Assembly: GCA_013152075.1 (NCBI GenBank)
Contig: JAADHD010000077.1
Span: forward strand, 3,695-9,010
DNA length: 5,316 nucleotides
From: Verrucomicrobiota bacterium
Lineage (GTDB): Bacteria > Verrucomicrobiota > Verrucomicrobiia > Verrucomicrobiales > DEV007
Direction of reading: 5' to 3'
The notes under the pieces were generated by a model. That model was not told the origin of the DNA. It ran no database searches and worked only from the letters and a program-made list of their open reading frames with translations. Below are positions 1-5,316 of the stretch, one piece after another. Within the stretch, counting starts at the first letter, position 1, and every line of letters begins with the position of its first letter. The position numbers and the translations under genes were made by a program.

Positions 1-362
1 CGAAATTGCATAAGGCAAAGGACGGCACCCTGCCGCCGGTCGCTTACGTGCACGGTGAACTTTTTGGAGCAGGCAACCTGACCGGGATTCCCGATAATCC
101 CCGGGGCAAGCGCAGTAAGTCGATTGAAAACCGCTGCAAGCCACGTGGCGAGTGGAATCGTTATGTGGTGGTTGCGGTGGACGGCACTGTGAAGCTCTCT
201 GTGAACGGAAAATTCGTCAACGGATTCCAGAAAGCGTCGATGAGAAAAGGTTATCTCTGTTTGGAATCCGAAGGGGGCGAAATTCATTTTCGAAAAATTC
301 GTATCATGGAATTGCCCGGAGGTATGGCGAATGAAAGCAATACGGTGAAGGCGGTTGATTGA
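1..362 (+). CDS. DUF1080 / 3-keto-disaccharide hydrolase domain protein, C-terminal part (5' end outside window)
   Basis: The reading frame is open from the left edge, with AAA at 3-5 as its first whole codon, and ends at TGA 360-362, so this is the last ~119 codons of a longer gene. The TTG at 6 is not a credible start because the frame continues upstream. The protein shows the typical C-terminal half of the DUF1080 fold, a concanavalin-like beta sandwich: GEWNRY (from base 147), then a strand pair around KLSVNGKFVNGF, then GYLCLESEGGEIHFRKIRI just before the end. Members of this family characterised in gut Bacteroides cleave 3-keto-glycosides, and the family is greatly expanded in Planctomycetes and Verrucomicrobia, where many members are secreted. 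The N-terminal half is not visible, so neither a signal peptide nor a catalytic set can be checked. A short hydrophilic tail of about 14 residues follows the domain. Its stop codon abuts the GTG start of the next gene, suggesting one transcript and possible translational coupling. The family call is firm; the substrate is unknown. Confidence 0.85.
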   Translation, partial: KLHKAKDGTLPPVAYVHGELFGAGNLTGIPDNPRGKRSKSIENRCKPRGEWNRYVVVAVDGTVKLSVNGKFVNGFQKASMRKGYLCLESEGGEIHFRKIRIMELPGGMANESNTVKAVD

Positions 363-3077
363 GTGAATTGCAGGCTTTACCCGGTGGTCATTTTCCGCTT
401 CATTGGAAGGGTGTTTGCATCCCCCCTGCCGCCAGCCTTTCGAAACCGTAGATATCTGCGGTGTTTGGTATTGGCCGCTTCGCTCATTGCATGGGTTTCT
501 GTGCAGGCGCAGAATGATTACAAACGTTTTTTTGACGAAGACAATATACCGGCTGCCCGCGAGCGATTGGCGGCAGGTAATTATGATCTGGTTGAGCGTT
601 TTTGCGAATATGCTCAGTCGAAAGGCCAGCCTTCGCCGGATTGGGAAGTGATGCAGTGGCAAGCTATGGCTGCGCAAGGGCGTGTGGCGCAGGCATTCAA
701 AAAAGGAGTGGCGCGTCTGCAGACTCGAACCGGCGAAGACTTGACCGCCTTGATGGTTTTGCATGGTCTGGCAAAACAACTTGGTGAGAAAGCGGTCGCT
801 ACGGATATTCTCAAGCGCGTCAACAAAGTGGCTTTGGTGAAAAGTCGCAAAGATCGCTCGGCGGCAGATTTGGTGGCCCTGGGGAAAGCAGCTTCTGCGC
901 TTGGCGCGGATCCAGGGAAGGTGATCAGTCAATATTTTGAGCCTGCCAAAAAGAAAAAATCAGCGCCGAAGTTCAAAAATCTAACTCCCTATGACGTGGT
1001 AGCCGCCTATGAAGCGGTGGGCAATCTGGCGCTGGAAAAAACTGATTTCGCCAAAGCGGCCAAAGAGTTTGGCGCCGGGCTAAAATTGGCATCCAACCAT
1101 CCTGATCTTCTGTTCGGTATGGCGCAGGCCTTTTATCCCTCTGACCAGAGGAAAGCTCTGGGATATTTGAATCGCATGCTGCAGATTAACCCGACGCATG
1201 AAGGGGCGTTGTTATTATTGGCGCAGCAGGCGATTGGTGCGGAAAATTTTATCGAAGGCAGCACTCATCTGGATCGGGTTTTGTCCTTCAATGAGGCCAG
1301 TCCCCGGGCCTGGGCGATGAAGGCGGCGCTGGCTGAGTTGACTTCAGCCGACGTCAAAACCGCGGCGATGTATCGTGAAAAGGGATTAAAGCAGTGGGCA
1401 AAAAACCCACAAGTTGATCATGCGATTGGCAAGCTATTGACCAGGGCTTACCGCTTTGAAAAAGGGGCGCAGTATCAGCGACAGGCGCTGGTTATGGATG
1501 AGAGCTTTCAGAGTGCCGCCTTGCAGTTGGCGGATGATCTCCTCCGGCTTGGTGACGAAGAGGACGCGTGGAAGTTGGCCGCCGCTGTAGCTAAGGCTGA
1601 TCCTTACAATGTAGCAGCTTTCAATCTTGGGTTGTTGCACGATGAAATGGAGAAATTCATCACTCTTGAGACCAAAGATTTTGTCATACGCATGCCCAAA
1701 AGTGAAGTCGGCATTTATGGTGATCACGCGCTGTATTTATTGACCGAGGCCAAGCAGGTTCTCTGCCAGAAATATGGGCTTGAATTGGATGAGCCTATTT
1801 TGGTTGAGTTTTTTCCCAATCAACAGGATTTCGCGATTCGAACTCTGGGTAATCTTGGCGGTGCTGGAATTCTGGGCGCGTGTTTTGGATCGGTCATCAC
1901 GGTGAACAGCCCCGGAGGACTGGCTGCTGAACGAAACAACTGGGAGGCAACTCTGTGGCACGAATTTTGCCACGTCGTTACTTTGACTCTGACCAATAAC
2001 CGGATGCCGCGCTGGTTGAGTGAAGGCATTTCCGTTTATGAAGAGAGGGAGCGCAATCCGGCCTGGGGGCAGAGCATGACGCCGCGCTATCGGAAAATGA
2101 TTTTGGAGGAAGAGGCGCTTACGCCCATTCGTGAATTGAGCAGTGCTTTTTTGAATCCCAAAGATGGCGAGCATCTGATGTTTGCCTATTACGAATCCTA
2201 TTTATTTGTCGACTATCTTATTCGCAAGTTCGGCATCGAATCGTTGCGAAAGATTCTTAAGGATCTGGGAGCGGGGGTGCTGATCAATGATGCCATCGCA
2301 AGGCAGACCGGTCCGATGAGGGAGTTGGAGAGTGACTTTGCCGATGAAGTTAAAATCCTGGCGATCAATCTTGGTCCGGGTGTTGATTGGACGGATCCAG
2401 ATCCAGAAAAGGTGGATTTGGATGTCACTGCGGTCGTTGAAGCTTATACTAAGGCGCACCCAGATAATTTCAGGGTTCGCCAAATCCACACGTCGAATTT
2501 GCTGGCCTCCCAGAGGTGGAAAGATGCAGTCAAATCCGCGCTCTGGATGATTGAACTTTTTCCGGAGTATATTGATGTTGATAACGGCTATGAGATGAAA
2601 GCGGCTGCGCACCGGGGTTTGGATCAGCCCAGGGAAGAAGCAGCCGCCCTGCGCGAATTGGCCTGGCGCTCTTCGGAGGGCTTGAATGCGTATTTGAGGC
2701 TTGTCGATATCGATATGAAAGCCGGTAATTGGAAAGAGGTTTTGAAGAATTCCAACCGGGTTATTGCAATCAATCCATTTTTAAAACAGGCCCACTGGAG
2801 TCGCGGTCAGGCCTGGGAGGGATTGGGTGAAAAAGAAAAAGCGGTGGCTTCTTACCGACGGATGCTGGCTCTGAAACCGGTGAACCCAGCCGAGGTGAAC
2901 TTCAGGCTTGCGCGATCACTCCAGCCCAGTGATCCGCTACAGGCTAAACGTCATATTCTCGATGCTCTGGCGGATGCTCCGAGGTATCGTGATGCGCGTA
3001 AACTGTTGCTCAAGATGGCAAAATCTGAAAGTGTGTCAGGAGCGCCAAAGGCTGGGGTTGAAGCCAAGGGTAAATGA
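363..3077 (+). CDS. Exported TPR protein with peptidase MA-like (gluzincin-type) zinc metallopeptidase domain
   Basis: A 904-residue protein built as signal sequence, helical TPR array, metallopeptidase domain, second TPR array. Residues 27-49 (basic RNRRYLR, hydrophobic core LVLAASLIAW, then VQA before Q50) look like a signal peptide, so the protein should leave the cytoplasm. TPR-like helix pairs fill roughly 200-430, with repeats near 210-246, 248-281, 282-315 and 385-416; residues 51-200 are also mostly helical. The peptidase domain spans about 432-667. HEFCH at 533-537 is the HExxH zinc and catalytic motif, and E554 in WLSEG is the likely third zinc ligand, 17 residues after H537 as in peptidase MA-like families. 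AYYESYLFVDYL near 608-619 matches the helix that usually follows. More TPRs lie at about 690-890, the clearest at 810-842. The start is uncertain: GTG 363 follows the previous stop directly, with GAAGG at 347-351 eleven bases upstream. GTG 411 (residue 17) would give a more ordinary signal peptide, but GGAAGG abuts it with no spacing. The substrate is unknown. Confidence 0.9.
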   Translation: MNCRLYPVVIFRFIGRVFASPLPPAFRNRRYLRCLVLAASLIAWVSVQAQNDYKRFFDEDNIPAARERLAAGNYDLVERFCEYAQSKGQPSPDWEVMQWQAMAAQGRVAQAFKKGVARLQTRTGEDLTALMVLHGLAKQLGEKAVATDILKRVNKVALVKSRKDRSAADLVALGKAASALGADPGKVISQYFEPAKKKKSAPKFKNLTPYDVVAAYEAVGNLALEKTDFAKAAKEFGAGLKLASNHPDLLFGMAQAFYPSDQRKALGYLNRMLQINPTHEGALLLLAQQAIGAENFIEGSTHLDRVLSFNEASPRAWAMKAALAELTSADVKTAAMYREKGLKQWAKNPQVDHAIGKLLTRAYRFEKGAQYQRQALVMDESFQSAALQLADDLLRLGDEEDAWKLAAAVAKADPYNVAAFNLGLLHDEMEKFITLETKDFVIRMPKSEVGIYGDHALYLLTEAKQVLCQKYGLELDEPILVEFFPNQQDFAIRTLGNLGGAGILGACFGSVITVNSPGGLAAERNNWEATLWHEFCHVVTLTLTNNRMPRWLSEGISVYEERERNPAWGQSMTPRYRKMILEEEALTPIRELSSAFLNPKDGEHLMFAYYESYLFVDYLIRKFGIESLRKILKDLGAGVLINDAIARQTGPMRELESDFADEVKILAINLGPGVDWTDPDPEKVDLDVTAVVEAYTKAHPDNFRVRQIHTSNLLASQRWKDAVKSALWMIELFPEYIDVDNGYEMKAAAHRGLDQPREEAAALRELAWRSSEGLNAYLRLVDIDMKAGNWKEVLKNSNRVIAINPFLKQAHWSRGQAWEGLGEKEKAVASYRRMLALKPVNPAEVNFRLARSLQPSDPLQAKRHILDALADAPRYRDARKLLLKMAKSESVSGAPKAGVEAKGK

Positions 3078-3093
3078 CGAGTTGAGACAAACT

Positions 3094-4002
3094 ATGAAAC
3101 AAAGAAGGCTTTCAGTATTATGGGTGGCATTTGTGTCATTACTTTTCGGGGCCGGTTTGTGGGTGTGGGGCAGGGATCTGCCAGTGTTTTCGCAGGTGAC
3201 TAACCCGGAGCCGACGAATTTTGGATCGAAAGATTCCGAAGTGCCTGAGGATCCCCGGGAAGCTCGCGGAGGACAAATGTATGACTTTCCTACCTGGCCA
3301 ATTAGTAAAGAGGTGCCCAACGATGTGTTTACCTTTGCACGTTTGCGATATACCTCGGGTATGTGGCAACGGCACACGCCGAAATGGTTGATTGATTACC
3401 CTGACGCTGATCTGAATTTCTCTTATCGGTTGCAACAGCTTACCTCCCTAGAGGTGAATCCCAAAGGCGCGATAGTGGATATTGATGAGGAGCAGTTGAG
3501 GCACTATCCGTTTATCTACATGATCGAGCCGGGGAACATTTACCTGACGGATGATGAAGCGCGAATTTTGCGTGAGTATCTGCTCAACGGTGGATTCATG
3601 ATGGTTGATGATTTTTGGGGCACCGACGAATGGGAGGGGTTTTATCAGGGGTTTAAGCAAATTTTTCCCAATCGGGAACCCGTGGAGTTGGAGTTGGATC
3701 ATCCGATTTTTAATATGGTATTCCAGATTGATATGAAGCCCCAGATTCCAGCAGTCGGCATTGCCATGCAGGGGCGCAGGTCGGGCATTACTTACGAGTG
3801 GAACAAGCCCGGTACCGAGACCCCGCATTACCGGGCGGTTTATGATGATGAAGGCCGGATGTGTATGATTATCTGTTTCAATACAGACCTGGGTGATGGT
3901 TGGGAAGAAGAAGGAACCGACCCCTGGTATTTTAAAACATTTTCGGAAAAATATGCTTATCCTCTGGGCATCAATATCGTTTTTTATGCGATGACTCATT
4001 GA
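3094..4002 (+). CDS. DUF4159 domain protein, N-terminally membrane-anchored or exported
   Basis: A 302-residue protein. ATG 3094 is chosen because a basic stretch (KQRR, 2-5) and a hydrophobic segment (about 6-25, ending GLWVWG) follow it at once, giving a signal peptide or uncleaved anchor. The frame is open back to 2908, but that part overlaps the upstream gene and is ignored. A weak GAG at 3084-3086 is the only ribosome-binding signal. The domain begins at FTFARLRYTSG (79-89), continues through WLIDYPDADLNFSYRLQQLT (98-117) and has the hallmark core YPFIYMIEPG (138-147), LTDDEARILREYLLNGGFMMVDDFWG (split as LTDDEARIL 151-159 and GGFMMVDDFWG 166-176). It ends with a WYFK..SEKYAYPLGINIVFYAMTH-type tail. 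The core resembles class I glutamine-amidotransferase-like folds, which also have a flavodoxin-like sheet with a GG(F)(L/M)(L/V)VDD strand, but I see no nucleophile cysteine in an elbow, so catalysis is doubtful. Family function is unknown; members recur beside moxR-type ATPases. It lies 16 bases after the TPR-peptidase gene. Confidence 0.88.
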   Translation: MKQRRLSVLWVAFVSLLFGAGLWVWGRDLPVFSQVTNPEPTNFGSKDSEVPEDPREARGGQMYDFPTWPISKEVPNDVFTFARLRYTSGMWQRHTPKWLIDYPDADLNFSYRLQQLTSLEVNPKGAIVDIDEEQLRHYPFIYMIEPGNIYLTDDEARILREYLLNGGFMMVDDFWGTDEWEGFYQGFKQIFPNREPVELELDHPIFNMVFQIDMKPQIPAVGIAMQGRRSGITYEWNKPGTETPHYRAVYDDEGRMCMIICFNTDLGDGWEEEGTDPWYFKTFSEKYAYPLGINIVFYAMTH

Positions 4003-4004
4003 GG

Positions 4005-4039
4005 GGAAGAAGCTAGAAACGAGGAGATAGAAGTTAGAA
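4005..4039 (+). repeat. Five degenerate tandem purine-rich heptamers before moxR
   Basis: The spacer between the DUF4159 gene and moxR can be divided into consecutive seven-base units: GGAAGAA, GCTAGAA, ACGAGGA, GATAGAA and GTTAGAA, with a consensus of GNTAGAA. The same signal appears as an 11-base direct repeat, AGAAGCTAGAA at 4008-4018 and AGAAGTTAGAA at 4029-4039, with ten of eleven bases identical and a 21-base period (about two helical turns). The GAGGAG at 4021-4026 looks like a Shine-Dalgarno sequence but lies about 35 bases before the moxR start with no start codon at proper spacing. It may be a protein-binding array, a dispersed short repeat, or chance in a purine-rich stretch. Confidence 0.5.
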
Positions 4040-4045
4040 TTCTAA
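4034..4045. promoter_or_regulatory. Perfect 12-base palindrome upstream of moxR, possible operator
   Basis: TTAGAATTCTAA is identical to its own reverse complement, has no central spacer, and ends 16 bases before the moxR ATG at 4062. It overlaps the last GTTAGAA heptamer. As RNA it cannot make a stable hairpin because it lacks a loop, so a dimeric DNA-binding protein site is the more natural reading. No matching promoter with good -35 and -10 boxes is evident around it, although TAGAAT (4035-4040) and TAAAAT (4043-4048) are each one base from the -10 consensus. Regulatory function is inferred only from symmetry and position. Confidence 0.35.
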
Positions 4046-4061
4046 AATCGTTACATTTATC

Positions 4062-5078
4062 ATGAATAATAAGTCAGAGAAAAATCCTGTAGCAGAACGC
4101 CAATTGGTCGAGAAGTTGGCCGAAGCTCATGGCGCGATTGGTAAGGAGCTCGGGAAAGTGATTGTCGGGCAGAAAGAGGCGGTGGAGCAAATGTTGATCG
4201 CTTTATTGTCGGGTGGGCATTGTCTGATCACCGGAGCGCCGGGTCTCGCTAAAACCTTGCTTGTCAAAACTCTGGCCCAAGTGTTTCACTTGTCCTTTCA
4301 TCGAATTCAGTTCACCCCCGATTTGATGCCTTCCGATATCACTGGCACGGAGATTCTGGAGGATCGGGACAATGGAAAACGTGAACTGGTGTTCAGCCGT
4401 GGCCCGATTTTTGCCAACATCGTTCTTGCAGATGAAATTAACCGTACACCACCCAAAACCCAGGCAGCTTTGCTGGAGGCGATGCAGGAACATCAGGTGA
4501 CAGTTGCGGGAAAAACCATGCCTTTGGAAGAACCCTTTTTTGTGCTTGCGACACAGAACCCCATCGAGATGGAGGGCACCTATCCTTTACCGGAGGCTCA
4601 GCTCGATCGCTTCATGTTCAACATAGTGGTTAATTATCTAAGTGAAGATGACGAAGTGTTTTCGGTGGTGGCGAAAACTACCGGGGGAGTGAACGAGGCA
4701 GTCAAGCCGCTCTACTCTGGCGAAGATCTGATTCAGTGTCATGACATTGTGCGCCAGGTGCCGGTTGCCGAGGAAGTGGTTCGGTATGCTGTCCGGCTTG
4801 CGGTGGCTTCACGACCGGGTCAAAAAGGGGCTCCGGATTTTATCAATGAATGGGTGAATTGGGGAGCCGGCACGCGCGCAGGGCAGTTTCTCGTGCTTGG
4901 CGCCAAGACCAGAGCACTGCTTGAAGGGCGCACTCATGTGACCTTCGATGATATTCGAGTCCTTGCCCAACCAGTGTTGAGGCATCGAATTCTGATTAAC
5001 TATCGCGCCGAGGCGGAAAACGTCACCGTTGACCAGGTGATCGAGCGCTTGATCGAAGCCGTTCCCGAGAAGAACTGA
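4062..5078 (+). CDS. MoxR-family AAA+ ATPase
   Basis: A 338-residue cytoplasmic ATPase of normal MoxR length with every expected motif. IVGQKEAVEQ near 34-43 precedes the core. Walker A is GAPGLAKT at 58-65 (K64 for ATP), with the alanine before lysine that is common in MoxR proteins. Walker B is VLADEINR, with D124 and E125, followed by the PPKTQAALLEAMQEHQVT helix. Sensor 1 is N166 in ATQNPIEMEGTYPLPEAQ, followed by LDRF with R183. Sensor 2 is R272 in WGAGTRA (267-273; the family usually has GASPRA), and the lid carries LEGR..V..DDI and QPVLRHRI (303-310). MoxR proteins couple ATP hydrolysis to maturation or remodeling of client proteins, usually together with DUF58 and vWA partners. ATG 4062 is the first start in a frame that gives the full N-terminal region, but no Shine-Dalgarno sequence lies close to it; TTG 4104 is a weaker alternative. 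No DUF58 gene starts directly downstream. The family assignment is secure; the client is unknown. Confidence 0.96.
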   Translation: MNNKSEKNPVAERQLVEKLAEAHGAIGKELGKVIVGQKEAVEQMLIALLSGGHCLITGAPGLAKTLLVKTLAQVFHLSFHRIQFTPDLMPSDITGTEILEDRDNGKRELVFSRGPIFANIVLADEINRTPPKTQAALLEAMQEHQVTVAGKTMPLEEPFFVLATQNPIEMEGTYPLPEAQLDRFMFNIVVNYLSEDDEVFSVVAKTTGGVNEAVKPLYSGEDLIQCHDIVRQVPVAEEVVRYAVRLAVASRPGQKGAPDFINEWVNWGAGTRAGQFLVLGAKTRALLEGRTHVTFDDIRVLAQPVLRHRILINYRAEAENVTVDQVIERLIEAVPEKN

Positions 5079-5107
5079 TAGAATCCCATGCAAATGGTTC
5101 GTATGTA

Positions 5108-5136
5108 TTGACTATTTGGAAAAGTTAAGGCATAAT
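5108..5136 (+). promoter_or_regulatory. Candidate housekeeping sigma-factor promoter after moxR
   Basis: TTGACT at 5108-5113 and CATAAT at 5131-5136 each differ by one base from the sigma-70 consensus boxes and are separated by exactly 17 bases, the optimal spacing. Transcription would begin near 5143, about 30 bases into the non-coding stretch after the moxR stop (5076-5078). This is the best promoter-like sequence in the window and would drive whatever starts near 5227. There is no extended -10 TG. The call rests on sequence match alone. Confidence 0.55.
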
Positions 5137-5226
5137 CCTACGGATCAGCTCGGGTGGTATGCCGGGTCATTTGATTCGATTCGCATCTAGTCACGACTTT
5201 TGTTGTAAGAGACAGTTACAAAAACT
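5137..5226 (+). other. Putative untranslated leader, about 90 bases, no gene seen
   Basis: Between the candidate promoter and the ATG at 5227 I find no open frame of note, tRNA, recognised riboswitch core or intrinsic terminator. The stretch contains a small tandem GATTCGATTCG (5173-5183) and the first arms of two hairpins described separately. No strong Shine-Dalgarno sequence lies near 5227. The moxR 3' flank (5079-5107) has only a four-base inverted repeat, CCAT-gcaa-ATGG, too weak to call a terminator. Confidence 0.35.
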
Positions 5227-5255
5227 ATGGGGTTCTCCTTTCGCAGTCTCTACAA
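5203..5255 (+). promoter_or_regulatory. Pair of mutually exclusive inverted repeats around the ATG at 5227
   Basis: TTGTAA (5203-5208) can pair with TTACAA (5216-5221) across a seven-base loop. The same left arm, extended to TTGTAAGAGAC (5203-5213), can instead pair with GTCTCTACAA (5246-5255) as a ten-base stem with one bulged A, enclosing a 32-base loop that contains the ATG at 5227. Sharing one arm between two stems is the pattern seen in attenuators and translational switches, and the position over a possible start codon fits that idea. The first repeat alone could also be an operator. The complementarity is seen directly; the regulatory role is speculative. Confidence 0.3.
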
Positions 5256-5316
5256 GGACGACGGCCAACATGAGCAAGCGGCTGTGCTAGGGGTGTTGCC
5301 GCCGACAGCTGTTGTT
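5227..5316 (+). CDS. Possible start of an unidentified gene, truncated by the window end
   Basis: From ATG 5227 the frame stays open for 30 codons to the last base, beginning MGFSFRSLYKDDGQHEQ and continuing with a more hydrophobic stretch (VLGVLPPTAVV at the edge). The in-frame stop at 5206-5208 makes 5227 the earliest usual start, and the other two + frames close within this stretch. A promoter-like sequence lies 90 bases upstream, which supports a real gene, but there is no clear ribosome-binding site and 30 codons is too little to prove coding. I do not recognise the family; it does not look like the N-terminus of DUF58 or of a vWA protein, the usual moxR neighbours. The complementary strand also has an open stretch here of about 29 codons, so direction is not fully settled. 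Confidence 0.35.
   Translation, partial: MGFSFRSLYKDDGQHEQAAVLGVLPPTAVV

Noticed and set aside
1737..2174. Antisense open frame of 145 codons across the peptidase domain
   Set aside because: The sense strand carries HEFCH and WLSEG in the same stretch, and the antisense product has no recognisable features.
2908..3093. Upstream extension of the DUF4159 reading frame, giving a 364-residue protein
   Set aside because: It overlaps the 3' end of the TPR-peptidase gene by about 170 bases, and the anchor-like sequence only begins at ATG 3094, which is the natural start.
3448..3999. Antisense open frame of 183 codons inside the DUF4159 gene
   Set aside because: It lies wholly opposite a gene with clear family motifs, and its translation shows no domain or signal; it is a shadow of the sense codons.
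4021..4026. GAGGAG as ribosome-binding site of moxR
   Set aside because: It is about 35 bases from the ATG, far beyond usable spacing, and no alternative start lies 5-10 bases after it.
5140..5190. tRNA-like fragments (AGCTCGGGTGGTA resembling a D arm, GATTCGATTC resembling a T loop)
   Set aside because: The spacing is too short for an anticodon arm between them, and no acceptor stem pairs at the ends.
5206..5215. TAAGAGACAG, identical to the last ten bases of the Tn5-type mosaic end
   Set aside because: The remaining nine bases of the 19-base mosaic end match at only two positions, there is no opposite end (CTGTCTCTT) or transposase in the window, and the match is better explained by the local inverted repeats. 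Checking raw reads for a tagmentation adapter chimera at this point would settle it.
5270..5290. Mini-frame MSKRLC with AAGGA about ten bases upstream
   Set aside because: It stops after six codons and lies within the longer frame from 5227; a leader peptide is possible but unsupported.

Overview
The window reads as a piece of a bacterial chromosome with every confident gene on the + strand. Base composition looks near 50% GC by eye. The gene content points to the Planctomycetes-Verrucomicrobia-Chlamydiae (PVC) group, most likely a verrucomicrobial lineage: a DUF1080 (3-keto-disaccharide hydrolase type) protein, a very large exported TPR protein with an HExxH peptidase MA-like domain, a DUF4159 protein and a MoxR AAA+ ATPase. 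Weak or absent Shine-Dalgarno sequences before several starts fit that guess. The taxonomic call is an inference from gene families, not from a marker gene.

Layout. (1) 1-362 is the C-terminal part of a DUF1080 protein whose N-terminus lies outside the window. (2) 363-3077 starts on the base after the preceding stop codon (TGA then GTG) and encodes a 904-residue exported TPR / zinc-metallopeptidase protein (HEFCH 533-537, WLSEG 551-555). (3) After 16 bases, 3094-4002 encodes a 302-residue membrane-anchored or exported DUF4159 protein. (4) A 59-base spacer holds a run of degenerate purine-rich heptamers and a perfect 12-base palindrome. (5) 4062-5078 encodes a complete 338-residue MoxR ATPase. 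(6) The last 238 bases hold a promoter-like sequence (TTGACT, 17-base spacer, CATAAT), a leader with two mutually exclusive hairpins, and perhaps the first 30 codons of another gene running off the end.

How the genes may work together. MoxR ATPases act as chaperone-like remodelers and are usually encoded beside DUF58 and von Willebrand factor A (vWA) proteins. DUF4159 proteins recur in such neighbourhoods. Here the ATPase would act in the cytoplasm, while the DUF4159 protein and the TPR-peptidase are exported or membrane-tethered. This suggests a cell-envelope or secreted-protein maturation module. The tight packing of 363-4002 supports co-transcription of the first three genes; whether moxR shares that transcript is less certain because of the 59-base gap. 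No DUF58 or vWA gene starts directly after moxR within the window, which is the most notable departure from the usual arrangement.

No rRNA, tRNA, CRISPR array, complete insertion sequence or convincing intrinsic terminator was seen.
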